Shown here piece by piece: positions 17,432 through 25,486 of a stretch of 64,000 nucleotides of DNA (positions are counted from its first letter, which is position 1; each line of letters begins with the position of its first letter). This stretch comes from Geodermatophilus aquaeductus (GTDB taxonomy: Bacteria; Actinomycetota; Actinomycetes; Mycobacteriales; Geodermatophilaceae). The stretch covers positions 54,325 through 118,324 of the forward strand of contig NZ_FXTJ01000013.1 in NCBI RefSeq assembly GCF_900182545.1, written 5' to 3'. The notes below the pieces were generated by a model that was not told where the DNA came from, made no database searches, and saw nothing but the letters and a program-made list of their open reading frames with translations. The position numbers were made by a program, and so were the translations under genes.

Positions 17432-18703
17432 TCAGTCGGGAGACGAGCCGGGGTCGGCGGCGCGGGGGGTGACCGGGCCGGCGTCGGAGCCGTGCGGGAG
17501 GCCGGGTGCCGTCGGGAACGACGCCGGGAGCTGCCCGCCGAGAACGGCGAGGTCCTGCGCGGACCCACCGTGCTGGCCACCACCCGAGGCCTGGGCACCG
17601 CCGGCGCCCGTGCCGCACGAACCGGTCGGGGCCAGGGGGGCGGGCGGCAGCGGAGCCGGCGGGACCGGGGGCGGCGGGACGTGGGGAGCACTGTCCGGAG
17701 GTGTGGGCGCAGCCGTGGGAGTCCCGACCGCGGTGGGCACCGGCGACCTCGCGGCCCCGTGGCTCACGTGGGCGCGCCCCTCCCCCACGGTGTCGGACGG
17801 GCTCGCCCGGGTCGCGATCGGGCGGCCGTCGCCGTCGTCGGTCGCAGGTGCGACGGACGTCGCGTCCGGCATCACGGCGTCCCCACCGGCGCCACAGGTC
17901 GCGGGCGCAGCGACGTCCTGCGCGACGGCGTGGTCCGGGGCCGCGGCCGTCCCGGCATCCGCAGCACCGGTGACCTCGGGCTCCGGGACCTCCGTGACCT
18001 CGTCGGCCACCGGGGCGTCCGGGACCACCTCGGCGGCCGGCGCCGCCGTCGGAGCCGGGGCCGGGGCCGGGGCGTCGGCGCCGGACGAGGCCGGGACGGC
18101 GGTGTCCCCGGCCTCCGGGAGGGTGCTGGGCGGAGGGTCGGTCGTCGCCGGCGCCTCGGTGGCCGTGTCCGTCGGGGGCGTGGTGACACCCGCGCCCTCG
18201 GCGGTCGGCGTGCCGGTGGTCGGCGCGCCCGTGGCCGGCGTGCCCGTGGATCCGCCGGTCGGGGGTGGGACGACCGGTGAGGTGGTATCGGCCGGCTGCG
18301 CCGGCGGATCCGGGAGGACCGGCTCCGTGGGAGGCGTCACCGGGAGGGGCGGCGCATCCGGCGTGCTCACGGGCGGCCGGGCGGGAGCGGGTGGGTCCGC
18401 CGGGGTGACCGGCGGGAGCGGCGCGGCCGCGTCGGGTGGGGCCGCGGCCTCGGGGAGTCCGTGTCCGCCGGCCCCCTCCCACACCGGGGAGTGACCGTCG
18501 GTCCCCGGATCGACGGAAGCGGCCGGCCAGGCCTCGTCGGCACGGGCGGCACCCGACAGGATCCCGAGGACCACCCAGGCACCGGCGAGGAACGTCAGGA
18601 GCGCGAGGACGCGGACGAGCCGGCGGGTCCGCAGGTCGGCGCCGCGGGAGACGGACACCGTGAGGGAGCCGGACGCTCCCGCGGGTCCACCGTTCCCCAG
18701 CAC
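17432..18703 (-). CDS. Membrane-anchored Pro/Ala/Thr-rich extracellular protein, unknown function
   Basis: A 423-residue protein with one hydrophobic helix (RLVRVLALLTFLAGAWVVLGIL, about residues 29-50) followed by ADEA, which could be a signal-peptidase site, and then ~370 residues of very biased composition dominated by Pro, Ala, Thr, Asp and Gly. The C-terminal ~60 residues are Gly-rich (GGAQASGGGQHGGSAQDLAVLGGQ) and look like the only conserved part. GTG 18703 is chosen because GGAGGAGG sits 4 bases upstream. It is likely a cell-surface spacer or wall-associated protein. It sits between the GT2 at 16357 and the second micro Cys/His protein. Two Cys (CGAGG and GSCGTG) are present in the extracellular part. 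Confidence 0.72.
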   Translation of the reverse strand: MLGNGGPAGASGSLTVSVSRGADLRTRRLVRVLALLTFLAGAWVVLGILSGAARADEAWPAASVDPGTDGHSPVWEGAGGHGLPEAAAPPDAAAPLPPVTPADPPAPARPPVSTPDAPPLPVTPPTEPVLPDPPAQPADTTSPVVPPPTGGSTGTPATGAPTTGTPTAEGAGVTTPPTDTATEAPATTDPPPSTLPEAGDTAVPASSGADAPAPAPAPTAAPAAEVVPDAPVADEVTEVPEPEVTGAADAGTAAAPDHAVAQDVAAPATCGAGGDAVMPDATSVAPATDDGDGRPIATRASPSDTVGEGRAHVSHGAARSPVPTAVGTPTAAPTPPDSAPHVPPPPVPPAPLPPAPLAPTGSCGTGAGGAQASGGGQHGGSAQDLAVLGGQLPASFPTAPGLPHGSDAGPVTPRAADPGSSPD

Positions 18704-18919
18704 GCTGCCTCCTCCGGCCACTGCGCGCCGGTCGCGCAGTGACGAGGCGGCGCGCACCCGGCGCGCACACCCCGCGGCGACCTTCCACGCCGGGACGTGC
18801 CCGGTCCACGGACTCGGGCGTTAACTTCTCGCTGCTCCGGGCGTGTGTGACGCTCCGTAGTCGACGCAGGTCAGAAGAGCAGCGGCTCAGGCCGTCCGGA
18901 TCCCGGGAGGAGCCGTCGT

Positions 18920-19159
18920 TCAGCCGCTCACGCGGCGGAACCACCGACGCCGGCGGTAGGCGGGACAGTCGCACAGGGCGCAGTCGCGGCCCCGGCGGTA
19001 GTGCTCGTGCGCCGTCCGGCCGTGCCCGCAGGCACACGGTCGGCCGGTGGGCGCCGGAGGCCTCTCGACGGAGCGCAGGTGCGGCCTCGACTCGGACGGG
19101 GTGACGTCGGGACCGGCGTCACGTGGAGCCGACGGTGGTTCCTCGCCCGGAGCGTGCAC
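18920..19159 (-). CDS. Micro protein with CxCxH-x4-HxH-x6-CxxCxC motif (second copy)
   Basis: A 79-residue protein whose C-terminal half reads CACGHGRTAHEHYRRG then RDCALCDCPAYRRRR, matching the protein at 16006 almost residue for residue across the Cys/His block while the N-terminal ~40 residues are unrelated and Pro-rich. Such selective conservation argues that the block is a folded, probably metal-binding unit. GTG 19159 is preceded by GAAGG. The gene is divergent in position from nothing close by; 111 bp separate it from the FMN enzyme gene on the same strand. Confidence 0.78.
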   Translation of the reverse strand: MHAPGEEPPSAPRDAGPDVTPSESRPHLRSVERPPAPTGRPCACGHGRTAHEHYRRGRDCALCDCPAYRRRRWFRRVSG

Positions 19160-19270
19160 CGCGAGCCCTTCCGACGCCCCCCCGCACCGGTGACGTCCTG
19201 GTGAGGGCAGATGGTACGGGCGCGGACGGCCTGCGCAAGCCGTCGTGCGCGCCCTGTCAGGCCGATGCGC

Positions 19271-20317
19271 TCAGGCTGTCGTGACCATGCTCCGATCGAG
19301 GGCGTCCGGTCGCGCGGCGCCCGCGACGGCCATCACGTGCCGGAGGTCCTCGGCGAGGCCGTGCAGCACCTCGCGCACCCCCTCGGCGCCACCGGCGGCC
19401 AGCGCCCACAGGACCGGCCGGCCGACGAGGACGGCGTCGGCACCCAGCGCCAGCGCCACGAGGGCGTCGGTGCCGCTGCGGATGCCGCCGTCGACCAGCA
19501 CCGGCACGCGGCCGCCCACGCCCTCCAGCACGTCCGGCAGCGCGTGCGCGCTGGGCACCACCCGGTCCAGCTGCCGCCCGCCGTGGGTGGAGACGACGAC
19601 GCCAGCTGCGCCGGCCTCGACGCAGCGGGCCGCCTCGTCGCCGCGGAGCACGCCCTTGACCACGACCGGCAGGCCGGAGACCTCGGCCAGCCGGCCGATG
19701 GTGTCCGGTGTCATGGAGGGGTCCTGCTCGGCGGCCTCGCGGGCCACCGCGCCGGGCACCAGGTGCTGCGCGAGGTTGACCAGGTACTGGTCGTCGCGGA
19801 CGGCGATGCGGACACCGGACACCCGCCCCTTGCGGCCGACGTACGGGGTGTCGACCGTGAGCACGACCGCGCGGGCACCGGCGGCTGCCGCCCGCCGGAC
19901 CAGCGCCTCGGTCAGCCCGCGGTCGCGCATCAGGTAGGCCTGGAACCACCACGGGCCGGTCGCGGCGGCACCGATGTCCTCCAGCGTCCGCGACGCGCGG
20001 GTCGAGACGACGGTGAGGCACCCGGCGTCGCCGGCACCGCGCACGGTCGCGCACTCGCCGTCGGGGTGCGCCAGCGCGTGGAACGCCATGGGCGCGACGA
20101 CGAACGGGGAGGCCGCGACCGTGCCGAGCAGCCGGGTGGCGAGGTCGACGCGGGAGACGTCCTGCAGCACCCGCGGCCGCAGGCGGAAGTCCCGCCAGGC
20201 GGCCTCCGCCTCGCCGAGGGTCACCTCGTCGCCGGAGCCGGCCTCGTAGTAGTCCCAGACCTCGCGCGGCAGCGCGGCCCGCGCCCGCTCGCGGGAGTCG
20301 GCCAGCTCCGACAGCAC
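19271..20317 (-). CDS. FMN-dependent alpha-hydroxy-acid oxidoreductase (lactate/glycolate oxidase family)
   Basis: A 348-residue TIM-barrel flavoprotein. Family marks visible in order: YYEAGSGDEVTL near the N-terminus, VVAPMAFHALAHPDGE, WWFQAYLMRDR (flavin-contacting Gln), VVVKGVL (flavin Lys), the catalytic STHGGRQLD with the active-site His and Arg, and VDGGIRSGTD plus GRPVLW for the phosphate site. Expected reaction: oxidation of an L-2-hydroxy acid to the keto acid, reducing FMN; lactate, glycolate or mandelate cannot be distinguished. GTG 20317 is preferred over the longer frame to 20386: GGGGGTGG lies just upstream and a TAGGCT hexamer lies inside the longer extension. No obvious link to polysaccharide synthesis. 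Confidence 0.88.
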   Translation of the reverse strand: MLSELADSRERARAALPREVWDYYEAGSGDEVTLGEAEAAWRDFRLRPRVLQDVSRVDLATRLLGTVAASPFVVAPMAFHALAHPDGECATVRGAGDAGCLTVVSTRASRTLEDIGAAATGPWWFQAYLMRDRGLTEALVRRAAAAGARAVVLTVDTPYVGRKGRVSGVRIAVRDDQYLVNLAQHLVPGAVAREAAEQDPSMTPDTIGRLAEVSGLPVVVKGVLRGDEAARCVEAGAAGVVVSTHGGRQLDRVVPSAHALPDVLEGVGGRVPVLVDGGIRSGTDALVALALGADAVLVGRPVLWALAAGGAEGVREVLHGLAEDLRHVMAVAGAARPDALDRSMVTTA

Positions 20318-20495
20318 GCCGCCACCCCCGTCGTCCGCGACCGGGAGCCGCCCGGCGCGGGTGCGGAGCCTAACGACGGACCGCACCGGCGGGAACGGTC
20401 CGCGGACGGGCGCGTTTGGCCCGGCCGCGCGGCGGGAAAAGCGGGAGCCGGGTCAGATCGGCCCCCGGGGGATCGAGCCGTCGTCGGGAGTGCTC

Positions 20496-20666
20496 GTGCT
20501 CATCGCCGTCATCTGCGTGGCGTGGCTGGTCCTCGGCCTGTCCGTCGCCGTCCTCCTCGGCCGCGCCCTGCAGCACGCCGACGCCGCCGACCGCGGCACC
20601 CGCTCCGCTCCCGCCGTCCCGCTCCGCGAGCTGCGGCCGACGGCCCGGGCGTCTGGCGCCGGCTGA
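20496..20666 (+). CDS. One-helix micro membrane protein (GRxxxxAD type)
   Basis: A 56-residue protein: a single hydrophobic helix (LIAVICVAWLVLGLSVAVLL) directly followed by GRALQHADAADRG and a short Arg/Pro tail. GTG 20496 is used because GGGAG is 5 bases upstream. The same layout, helix followed by G[R/K]xxxxA[D/E]R, recurs at the N-terminus of the 22018 product and in two tiny genes at 55613 and 55866, which supports it as real. Function unknown; the basic/acidic amphipathic patch after the helix should lie in the cytoplasm. Confidence 0.62.
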   Translation: MLIAVICVAWLVLGLSVAVLLGRALQHADAADRGTRSAPAVPLRELRPTARASGAG

Positions 20667-20673
20667 GCCCGCG

Positions 20674-21876
20674 TCAGTTCTGCGCGAGACCCAGGGCGTA
20701 CTCGGGCCAGAAGACGCCGGCCGAGGGCCCGCCGTTGCAGGTGCCGTCCGACTCACCCGGGATCTTGATCCAGAGGAAGGCGTCCACGAGCGGCAGGCCG
20801 GTGGTCGTGGTGGGCCGCTCGCCCAGCGCCCGGCCGGAGGGGTTGCACCACTCGCCGTCGGACCCGTTGCCGTTCCGGCTGGTGTCGACGACGAAGTGGG
20901 CCCCACCGAGGGCGGCGGAGAGCTCGGTGCCGTAGGCGACGTTGTCCGCGGTCGGCTCGAAGTTCGACACGTTCAGGGAGAAGCCGTCGGCCCGGCCGAC
21001 GCCGGCCGCGCGCAGCCGCTCGGCCATCGTCGCGGCCGGCACCCAGGCGGAGTGCCCGGCGTCGACGTAGGTGTGCGTCGCCGGGTTGGCCTCGAGGACC
21101 TCGACCGCCGAGCGCACCATCGCCAGCCGCTGGGCCGGGTCACCGCACAGCTGCGCCAGCGTGTCCGGCTCGACGACCACGACCGCCTCGCCGGTGCCGA
21201 TGCCCGCGGCCACCGCCCGGACCCAGCTCGCGTAGGCCTCCGGCGACGCCGCACCCCCGGTGCCGCCGCAGTCGAGGTCGGGGATGGCGTAGGTGACGAA
21301 CACGGGGACGGCGCCCGCCGCGGCGGCCTGGGCCATCCCCTGCCGGACGGTGGCCGTCACGTCGGTGTTCCAGGCGCCGATCCAGACGGCGGTGGGCACC
21401 GAGGCCATGTCGGCGAGCAGCGCGGCCGCGGCCGGGTCGCGTCCCTGCAGCTGGACGGCGGCCTGCGCGGCGCCGGGGTTCGGGCCGAAGAGGGCGTCGC
21501 CGGCGAGCGGGCGGTGGCCGTCCGGGACGGCACCCTGCGGGGCGGCGGCGATCGGGGCCGGCCCGCCGGTGGCCGCCGGGGACGCGGACACCTCCGGCGA
21601 GGGCGCCGCGGAGGTGGCCGACGTCGGCGCGGGGGTGGTGGCCTCGGGCGCGGGCGCGCCCACCGGCTCCGGGACGGGCTCGACCGGGGCCGGGGCCGGC
21701 GGGGGGACCGCGGCCGGGGTGCTCGCGACGGCCGCGGCGGCGGGCTGCGTGGTGTCCGCCGCCGGATGCTGCAGCGCGTCCTCCAGCGGGGTGCAGCCGA
21801 CCAGCGCGGGCGCCATCACCGCGGCGGCGAGGACGGACAGCAGGCGCCGGCGCCCCGAGCGGATCGGCGCGTCCAC
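20674..21876 (-). CDS. Lipoprotein glycoside hydrolase family 6 (cellulase-like)
   Basis: A 400-residue exported protein: basic start, hydrophobic helix and lipobox LVGC, then a ~110-residue Pro/Ala/Thr linker and a GH6 catalytic domain. GH6 marks: YAIPDLDCGG (usual signature YxIPxRDC), VVVVEPDTLAQL carrying the general-acid Asp, VDTSRNGNGSDGEWCNPSGR, and DAFLWIKIPGESDGTCNGG with GVFWPEYA. The Arg of the first signature is Leu here. Family enzymes hydrolyse beta-1,4-glucan with inversion, so this may trim a cellulose-like part of the exported polymer. GTG 21876 gives a standard lipoprotein signal; a frame to 22002 exists but would put 42 residues in front of it. Confidence 0.87.
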   Translation of the reverse strand: MDAPIRSGRRRLLSVLAAAVMAPALVGCTPLEDALQHPAADTTQPAAAAVASTPAAVPPPAPAPVEPVPEPVGAPAPEATTPAPTSATSAAPSPEVSASPAATGGPAPIAAAPQGAVPDGHRPLAGDALFGPNPGAAQAAVQLQGRDPAAAALLADMASVPTAVWIGAWNTDVTATVRQGMAQAAAAGAVPVFVTYAIPDLDCGGTGGAASPEAYASWVRAVAAGIGTGEAVVVVEPDTLAQLCGDPAQRLAMVRSAVEVLEANPATHTYVDAGHSAWVPAATMAERLRAAGVGRADGFSLNVSNFEPTADNVAYGTELSAALGGAHFVVDTSRNGNGSDGEWCNPSGRALGERPTTTTGLPLVDAFLWIKIPGESDGTCNGGPSAGVFWPEYALGLAQN

Positions 21877-21927
21877 CCGGCCGGGCGAGCGACCGACTAC
21901 GGGCAGTGACGTCCTGAGCGCGCGCTG

Positions 21928-21955
21928 AGGGTAGGTGACCGGTTGCGTCGTGTCA
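21928..21955 (-). promoter_or_regulatory. Promoter for the GH6 gene (TGACAC-16-TACCCT)
   Basis: Minus strand: -35-like TGACAC (complement of 21950-21955), a 16-base spacer and -10 TACCCT (complement of 21928-21933). It predicts transcription from about 21920, a 45-base leader and the start at 21876, which also argues against the longer 22002 start. Confidence 0.45.
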
Positions 21956-22017
21956 CGAAGTACGGGACCCCTCCGTCCCGGTGCTCGACGGACGTCGGTC
22001 ACGTCGCCTGTACGAGG

Positions 22018-22875
22018 TCAGCGCGGGACGACGCCGAGGTCGGTCCGCGCGGGGGCCTGCAGGGAGAGCGCGTCGTCCTCGCGGCGCAGCCAGGCCGCGG
22101 GCAGCACGAGCCGCGGCGCGACGCCGACGAGGACGGCCATGAGCACCGCGACACCGGCCAGCGCCTCGCCCGACTCCTCGACGAAGGTGGCGGTGGCGTA
22201 CCAGCTGCCGGCGACCGAGGAGAGGGCCGACAGGCCGACCGAGGCCACGGCGTAGAGGCCCAGCGTGCTCAGCACCCGGCGCCGGTCACGGCGCTCGGCG
22301 CGGCTGAGGACCGCGAGGACGGCGAGGACGGCGACGGCGGCCAGCGCGCTGACGGCGACCGCGCCCGCGGGCGAGACGGCCGCGGACAGCGCCTCCATGG
22401 CGGTGACGTGCACGGTGCTGCCGGCCTTGACCACCGCGATGCCCGCGGCGACCGCGCCGACGGCGAGCCACCAGGTGCGCCGTCCGGGGTTGCGGGCCGC
22501 ACCGGCGACCGCGGCGACCGCGGCGACGGCGAACAGGGTCGCGACGTAGGTGCGCGGCAGCGACCAGGGGGCGTCCATCGACAGCGCCTGCGCGACCGGG
22601 CCGCTGCTCCCCCGCAGGCGCAGCGCGTAGCCGGCGGTCTCGAGCACCACCGCGAGGAGCGCGAGCCCCACCCCGACCGGGGGCAGCGGCACCCGCCGGC
22701 GGGCGGGACGGGCGACGGCGGGCGCTCCGCCGAGCGCGGCGGTGGTCAGCGGGCGGTCGACACCGGTCCCGGGCGAGTTGCGGTCGGCCAGACGGATGCC
22801 CCGTCCCAGGACGACGCCGAGCGCCACGGCGACGACCACCCAGACGGCGAGCCCGCCGACGATCCACGTCCACAC
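22018..22875 (-). CDS. Polytopic membrane protein of unknown function
   Basis: A 285-residue protein with about seven to eight hydrophobic helices. The first helix (WTWIVGGLAVWVVVAVALGVVL) is followed by GRGIRLADRNS, the same helix-plus-GRxxRxAD layout as the micro proteins at 20496, 55613 and 55866. The remaining helices start at about residue 65 after an Arg-rich loop. I do not recognise a catalytic motif. GTG 22875 is preceded at 6 bases by GATGCT. It is separated from the GH6 gene by 15 bp of the opposite end of that gene's leader, so independent transcription is likely. Confidence 0.65.
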   Translation of the reverse strand: MWTWIVGGLAVWVVVAVALGVVLGRGIRLADRNSPGTGVDRPLTTAALGGAPAVARPARRRVPLPPVGVGLALLAVVLETAGYALRLRGSSGPVAQALSMDAPWSLPRTYVATLFAVAAVAAVAGAARNPGRRTWWLAVGAVAAGIAVVKAGSTVHVTAMEALSAAVSPAGAVAVSALAAVAVLAVLAVLSRAERRDRRRVLSTLGLYAVASVGLSALSSVAGSWYATATFVEESGEALAGVAVLMAVLVGVAPRLVLPAAWLRREDDALSLQAPARTDLGVVPR

Positions 22876-23007
22876 GTGCGCAGCATCGGCAGATCCGGGC
22901 CCGTACGTGAACGTCCGGTCACACCACGGGGGGAGATGGGGCGGGTGGGGCGACCGTGCCGCGTGCGTCCCTCGCGAGCTGTCGACGCTGCGACCCGGTC
23001 CGGCCCG

Positions 23008-23997
23008 CTACGTGCCGGGCGAGCCGCTCCCCTGCGCCGTCCAGCCGTCCCAGGCAGACGAGACCATGTCCCGGACGTCGCACCGCGCCCCCCAGCCCAG
23101 TGCGGCTCGGATCCGCTCCGCGGAGGCGACCACCCGCGCGGGGTCGCCGGGACGCGGCGGCGCGACCGCTGGCTCCGACCACTCCTCCGCCGCCGTCCCG
23201 CTGATCTCACGGATGGTCTGCACCATCTCCCTCACCGAGACGCCCTCGCCGCGGCCGACGTTCGCCGTGAGCGCGGACACGCGGCCCTCGGCGATCCCGC
23301 GTGCGGCGGCGACGTGAGCGGACGCGACGTCCGAGACGTGCACGAAGTCACGGACGCACGTTCCGTCCGGGGTGTCGTAGGTGTCGCCGAACACCAGCGG
23401 GGCCTGCCGCTGCCGTAGCCGCTGGAAGACCATCGGCACCAGGTTGGAGCATCCGCGGTCGGTGAGCTCCGGCGCCGCCGTGCCCGCTACGTTGAAGTAC
23501 CGCAGGTTCGCGTAGCGCAGGCCGGTGGCCGCGGCGACCTCCTGGATCATGCGCTCGCCGACCAGCTTGGTCGTGCCGTAGGGGTTCACCGGCCGGCACT
23601 CGGTGTCCTCGTCGACGAGGTCGACGTCGGGCATCCCGTAGACGGCCGCGCTCGAGGAGAAGACGAGCGCGCCGACACCTGCCGCGAGCACCTCGTCGAG
23701 CAGCACCCGCAGGCCCTCGACGTTCTCGCGGTAGTAGTGGAGCGGACGGCGGACCGACTCCTCGACCTGCTTCTTCCCCGCCACGTGGACGACACCGGTG
23801 ACGCCGTGGTCCCGCAGGGTGTGGCCGAGCAACGCCCCGTCGAGGACGCTCCCGCGGACCAGGGGGACGTCAGGGACGCGTCCGGGGTCTCCGGTGGAGA
23901 GATCGTCGAACACGACCACCTCGTCGCCCGCCGCACGCATCGCCAGCACCACGTGCGCGCCGATGTAGCCGGCACCGCCGGTCACGAGCCAGGTCAC
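23008..23997 (-). CDS. galE: UDP-glucose 4-epimerase
   Basis: A 329-residue extended SDR enzyme interconverting UDP-glucose and UDP-galactose with bound NAD. Visible: Rossmann GGAGYIG (residues 7-13), DDLSTG, catalytic SSSAAVYG and YGTTK (YxxxK), then NLRYFNVAGTA and the substrate-side VRDFVHVSDVASAH. The length fits the family. GTG 23997 lies exactly 6 bases after TAGGCT, so the gene is probably leaderless. It sits next to ugd, supplying UDP-galactose for the polysaccharide. Confidence 0.93.
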   Translation of the reverse strand: MTWLVTGGAGYIGAHVVLAMRAAGDEVVVFDDLSTGDPGRVPDVPLVRGSVLDGALLGHTLRDHGVTGVVHVAGKKQVEESVRRPLHYYRENVEGLRVLLDEVLAAGVGALVFSSSAAVYGMPDVDLVDEDTECRPVNPYGTTKLVGERMIQEVAAATGLRYANLRYFNVAGTAAPELTDRGCSNLVPMVFQRLRQRQAPLVFGDTYDTPDGTCVRDFVHVSDVASAHVAAARGIAEGRVSALTANVGRGEGVSVREMVQTIREISGTAAEEWSEPAVAPPRPGDPARVVASAERIRAALGWGARCDVRDMVSSAWDGWTAQGSGSPGT

Positions 23998-24003
23998 CGG
24001 ACG

Positions 24004-24009
24004 AGCCTA
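24004..24009 (-). promoter_or_regulatory. -10 box TAGGCT, leaderless promoter of galE
   Basis: Minus strand TAGGCT, spacer CGTCCG, then the galE GTG at 23997. It gives galE its own promoter in the 57-bp gap behind ugd. Confidence 0.6.
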
Positions 24010-24054
24010 GGTGTCACGACCACCGATCCGGACCCGTCCCGTCGGCCCGCATCC

Positions 24055-25374
24055 TCAGCCGGCTCGGCGGCCCAGGGCGCGGTAGGTCCACCCGGCCGCG
24101 GTCCAGGCCTCGCGGTCGAGCGCGTTGCGCCCGTCGAGGACCCGCTTCTGCCGGACCAGCGCGCCGAAGGCGACGGGGTCGAGCTCGCGGTACTCGCGCC
24201 ACTCGGTGAGCACCAGGACGGCGTCGGCGTCGGCCGCGGCCTCCTCAGGAGTGGCGGCGTAGTCCAGGTGCGGCCACTCGCGGCGGCTGTTCTCCACCGC
24301 GGCGGGGTCGGTCACGCACACCACCGCGCCCTGCAGCTGCAGCTGGGCGGCGACGTTGAGCGCCGGGGAGTCGCGGATGTCGTCGGAGTCGGGCTTGAAC
24401 GCCGCGCCGAGGACCGCCACCCGCTTGCCGAGCAGCGACCCGTCGAGCACCTCACGGGCCAGCTCGACCATGCGGATCCGGCGGCGCATGTTGATGTTGT
24501 CGACCTCGCGCAGGAACGTCAGCGCCTGGTCGGCACCGAGCTCGCCGGCCCGGGCCATGAACGCCCGGATGTCCTTGGGCAGGCAGCCGCCGCCGAAGCC
24601 GAGCCCGGCGTTGAGGAACTTGCGCCCGATCCGGTCGTCGTAGCCGATCGCGTCGGCCAGCTGCTTGACGTCGGCACCGGTGGCCTCGCACAGCTCGGCC
24701 ATCGCGTTGATGAAGCTGATCTTCGTGGCCAGGAACGAGTTGGCCGCCGTCTTGACCATCTCCGCGGTCGCGTAGTCCGTCGTCACCTTGGGGATCCCCC
24801 GGGCGACGATCGGCGCGTACACCTCGTCGAGCAGCCGCTCGGCGGTCGCCCCGTCACCGTCGGGAGACAGCCCGTAGACGAGCCGGTCGGGGTGCAGGGT
24901 GTCGCGGACGGCGAACCCCTCGCGCAGGAACTCCGGGTTCCAGGCCAGCAGCGTCCCCGGCACCTTCTCGCCGAACATGGCGGCGAGCCCGGCCGCGGTC
25001 CCCACCGGGACGGTGGACTTGCCCACCACCAGCTCACCCGGGGCCAGGACCTGCAGGAGCGACTCCGCTGCGGCCTGGACGAAGCGGAGGTCGGCGGCGT
25101 ACTCACCGTGCTTCTGCGGGGTCCCGACGCACAGGAAGTGGACCTGCGCTCCGGTCGCGTCCGCGATGTCGGTGCTGAAGCTCAGGCGCCCGGAGTCGAG
25201 CGCGTGTCCCAGGAGCTGCTCGAAGTCCGGCTCGTAGAACGGCGCCCGCCCCGCGCACAGCGCCGAGATCTTCCGCTGGTCGACGTCGACCCCGACCACC
25301 TCGTGGCCGAGTTCCGTCATCGAGGCCGCGTGCACCGCACCGAGATAGCCGCAGCCGATGACCGAGATGCGCAC
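24055..25374 (-). CDS. ugd: UDP-glucose 6-dehydrogenase
   Basis: A 439-residue NAD-dependent enzyme oxidising UDP-glucose to UDP-glucuronate. Visible: N-terminal Rossmann ISVIGCGYLGAVHAASMTE, VGVDVD, FLCVGTPQ, the STVPVGT loop, catalytic-domain helix KTAANSFLATKISFINAMAEL, and the active-site Cys in FGGGCLPKD; C-terminal UDP-binding domain with GAAFKPDSDDIRDSPAL. Length is normal. GTG 25374 has a strong GAGGAGG site 4 bases upstream and TAAGTG further up as a possible -10. It implies uronic acid in the polymer or use of UDP-glucuronate as precursor. Confidence 0.94.
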   Translation of the reverse strand: MRISVIGCGYLGAVHAASMTELGHEVVGVDVDQRKISALCAGRAPFYEPDFEQLLGHALDSGRLSFSTDIADATGAQVHFLCVGTPQKHGEYAADLRFVQAAAESLLQVLAPGELVVGKSTVPVGTAAGLAAMFGEKVPGTLLAWNPEFLREGFAVRDTLHPDRLVYGLSPDGDGATAERLLDEVYAPIVARGIPKVTTDYATAEMVKTAANSFLATKISFINAMAELCEATGADVKQLADAIGYDDRIGRKFLNAGLGFGGGCLPKDIRAFMARAGELGADQALTFLREVDNINMRRRIRMVELAREVLDGSLLGKRVAVLGAAFKPDSDDIRDSPALNVAAQLQLQGAVVCVTDPAAVENSRREWPHLDYAATPEEAAADADAVLVLTEWREYRELDPVAFGALVRQKRVLDGRNALDREAWTAAGWTYRALGRRAG

Positions 25375-25474
25375 CGCCGCCTCCTCGTGCCGCAGACACT
25401 TAGCCCCCGAAGTGCATCACGTCGTCGAGGGGAGCGCCCGTCGGACGTCCCGAACGGGCGAGCGGCCACCACGG

Positions 25475-25480
25475 CAGGAT
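25475..25480 (+). promoter_or_regulatory. Possible -10 box CAGGAT before the APS kinase
   Basis: CAGGAT ends 6 bases before GTG 25487. The first base deviates from TAnnnT; the same six bases also contain AGGA, a weak ribosome site, so the two readings cannot be separated. Confidence 0.35.
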
Positions 25481-25486
25481 GGCCCC

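Noticed and set aside
17239..17691. Upstream extension of the GT2 frame at 16357
   Set aside because: Arg/Pro-rich shadow of the Pro-rich protein gene; the paralogue at 7589 starts at the equivalent of ATG 17238.
20318..20386. Longer start for the alpha-hydroxy-acid oxidoreductase
   Set aside because: The extension contains a -10-like TAGGCT and lacks family similarity; GTG 20317 has a ribosome site.
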